From: Acetatifactor sp.
Lineage (GTDB): Bacteria; Bacillota; Clostridia; Lachnospirales; Lachnospiraceae
Assembly: GCA_024693365.1 (NCBI GenBank)
Contig: JAILLF010000032.1
Span: forward strand, 1 to 35,716
DNA length: 35,716 bases
Direction of reading: 5' to 3'
Part shown: in pieces, positions 34,421 to 35,716 of the stretch
How the letters are laid out: every line of letters starts with the position of its first letter
Numbering within the stretch: the first letter of the stretch is position 1
Position numbers and translations under genes: made by a program
The notes under the pieces: model-generated
The model's database searches: none
What the model was told of the DNA's origin: nothing
What the model saw: only the letters and a program-made list of their open reading frames with translations

Positions 34421-34930
34421 TTATATCCTCTCATCCGTTTTGAATATGGCAGTTTTGTTGTCATATTCATAGGACGAGAATACAACTCCTTCCCCACCTG
34501 CAAGCACGTCCGCCAGCCGCTTTGCGTACAAAGGATGCGTTACCATTCTTACGGCTTCCTCCGGCGTAACCCAGCGTACTTCTTCCGATTCCTCGGACGT
34601 GGTCGCTTCACCGCTGACATACCTGCACGCAAAAGCCAAGTTTACGATAGGTGGTATCTTTAGTCCATCTAATGGGCCATATCCATCCTTTACCGTCAGA
34701 TTCTGATAGATTCCCGTCAGTCGCTCCGGCTCACAAAGGATTCCAGACTCCTCGTAAATCTCGCGCTTCAATGCTTCAATGATTGTCTCGCCCTGCTCCA
34801 CCGTTCCACCAGGCAATTCCCATCCTCTCAGGGGATTTCGCATCAACAAAACAAGCCCCTCTCGACATACAAGCCCGCATGCAGATATGAAATGATGCGG
34901 CAGTTCTTTCTTCTCAAGCCATTGATCCAT
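34421..34930 (-). CDS. NUDIX hydrolase
   Basis: The Nudix box is intact: GGTVEQGETIIEALKREIYEESGI (GX5EX7REUXEEXGU pattern) at about residues 42-64. Flanking segments GLVLLMRNPLRGWELPGG and TSEESEEVRWVTPEEAVRM are typical of this superfamily. It hydrolyses a nucleoside-diphosphate-linked substrate that cannot be named from sequence. At 169 residues it is of usual size. It is convergent with the SDR, with three bases between the stops. The 53-bp repeat array lies upstream of its start. Confidence 0.88.
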   Translation of the reverse strand: MDQWLEKKELPHHFISACGLVCREGLVLLMRNPLRGWELPGGTVEQGETIIEALKREIYEESGILCEPERLTGIYQNLTVKDGYGPLDGLKIPPIVNLAFACRYVSGEATTSEESEEVRWVTPEEAVRMVTHPLYAKRLADVLAGGEGVVFSSYEYDNKTAIFKTDERI

Positions 34931-35611
34931 CCATTCTTTCCTTCTTAAACCCTTTCAAATTTCATCATGACCTCGACAAGACCGAAAGTTGCCGAATTCC
35001 TTTTCCCTAACAAACTTAATGCTATCGAGCTCTTTTGTCTCGACAGACGAATCTCGTTTCTTCAATTTACGGGTTAAACTTAGCTTTTTGTCATTCTACC
35101 CGTAGACATTTTCATTTTCCTACGGGTCATTTTGCTTCTTTTGCTTTTTTGCCCGTAGTCTTTTCCAGCTTCCTACGGGTCATTTTGCTTCTTTTGCTTT
35201 TTTGCCCGTAGTCTTTTCCAGCTTCCTACGGGTCATTTTGCTTCTTTTGCTTTTTTGCCCGTAGTCTTTTCCAGCTTCCTACGGGCCATTTTGCTTCTTT
35301 TGCCTTTTTGCCCGTAGTCCTTTCCGGCTTCCTACGGGTCATTTTGCTTCTTTTGCCTTTTTGCCCGTAGTCCTTTCCAGCTTCCTACGGGTCATTTTGC
35401 TTCTTTTGCATTTTCCCCCGTAGTCCTTTCCAGCTTCCTACGGGTCAAATTGCTTCTTTTGCATTTTTGCCCGTAATTTCTATGTTATCCCATGGTTTCT
35501 TCGCAATTTTGGATAACCTGTCACGGAGTTTACACTACCTAAGCTGCTTACAAGTCCATTTACTTTCCTTACGCTTAACGCAACTTCACGTTTGTTGCTT
35601 TTTTGTTTTAC
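34931..35611. other. Long non-coding region with repeat array
   Basis: No gene was found. The array of 53-bp units occupies 35097-35475; the rest is AT- and pyrimidine-rich on the plus strand. No NUDIX promoter could be called with confidence. Confidence 0.6.
35097..35475. repeat. Seven tandem 53-bp hairpin repeats
   Basis: Each unit contains CCCGTAG, 14 bases and CTACGGG, followed by TCATTTTGCTTCTTTTGC and more pyrimidines. The TACGGG blocks begin at 35121, 35174, 35227, 35280, 35333, 35386 and 35439, exactly 53 bases apart. The central units are almost identical; the first and last diverge (first loop ACATTTTCATTTTC, last unit with CAAATTG). A half copy CCCGTAA ends the array. Confidence 0.92.
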
Positions 35612-35716
35612 TCAATCGGAGAAAGACAACACGTATCCATCTTCGCTCTTACCATGTTGCATTTTGGGCCTCGCGTTCTCCGAAGATGCAACAAAATACT
35701 CCATGCATGCCGCAAT
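35612..35716 (-). CDS. Possible C-terminal fragment of a gene entering from the right
   Basis: An open frame of 34 residues runs in from the window edge and stops at 35612, ending HGKSEDGYVLSFSD. It also contains a Met (35704). Without the rest nothing can be said of its identity; it may be a chance frame. It overlaps an inverted repeat TGTTGCAT/ATGCAACA (35655-35693). Confidence 0.25.
   Translation of the reverse strand: MAACMEYFVASSENARPKMQHGKSEDGYVLSFSD

Noticed and set aside
35097..35475. CRISPR array
   Set aside because: The whole 53-base unit repeats; there are no variable spacers and no cas genes nearby.

Overview
The window looks like a chromosomal segment of a Gram-positive anaerobic clostridium, most probably a butyrate-producing member of the Lachnospiraceae. 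The grounds are a complete central butyrate operon (thl-crt-hbd-bcd-etfB-etfA), an FMN-riboswitch-controlled ribU, a long-form HPF, AGGAGG-type ribosome binding sites, a GHKL sensor kinase and a large InlB-like secreted protein. I see no plasmid, phage or insertion-sequence genes. Nearly all genes lie on the minus strand; the exceptions are a HAD phosphatase, tRNA-Val and an SDR.

Layout from left to right. (1) 14-5300: tRNA-Ser(UGA), and a probable minus-strand operon of a YcxB-like membrane protein, tsaE, tsaB, rimI, rnz, tsaD and ispD. It combines most of the t6A tRNA-modification machinery with tRNA 3'-end processing and one isoprenoid gene. (2) 5341-8026: a GHKL histidine kinase, a coupled small membrane protein that appears frameshifted in an A7 tract, and the riboflavin ECF transporter subunit RibU behind an FMN riboswitch and terminator. 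(3) 8037-10287: palindromic GTCACGGGGACG repeats, a NagD-like HAD phosphatase, a DegV/FakB-type protein and tRNA-Val(CAC). (4) 10356-14558: a three-gene unit of ECF sigma factor, a membrane protein with an anti-sigma-like layout whose outer part resembles an ABC solute-binding protein, and a solute-binding-like lipoprotein, with no transporter genes. This is the best candidate for an undescribed signalling system here. (5) 15120-19895: uracil/xanthine-type permease, an SGNH hydrolase plus MBOAT acyltransferase pair (probable polysaccharide O-acetylation) and a YkgJ-type cysteine-cluster protein. (6) 20106-26685: the butyrate operon, with hairpin-rich gaps between several genes. (7) 26873-31050: a 1141-residue secreted LRR/InlB-like protein and hpf. 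(8) 31051-31581: an AT-rich gap with four same-direction DnaA-box-like 9-mers. (9) 31582-34930: thioredoxin reductase-like flavoprotein, an unknown membrane protein, an SDR carrying an in-frame 21-bp minisatellite, and a NUDIX hydrolase. (10) 34931-35716: a non-coding tract with seven tandem 53-bp hairpin repeats and the C-terminal end of a possible gene entering from the right.

How the genes work together: thl, crt, hbd and bcd convert two acetyl-CoA to butyryl-CoA, and EtfAB supplies the electrons, probably by flavin-based bifurcation. The step from butyryl-CoA to butyrate is not encoded here. TsaB, TsaD and TsaE form the t6A-transfer complex; TsaC (threonylcarbamoyl-AMP synthase) is not in the window. 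All calls come from reading the sequence and translated proteins by eye; no database search was run.
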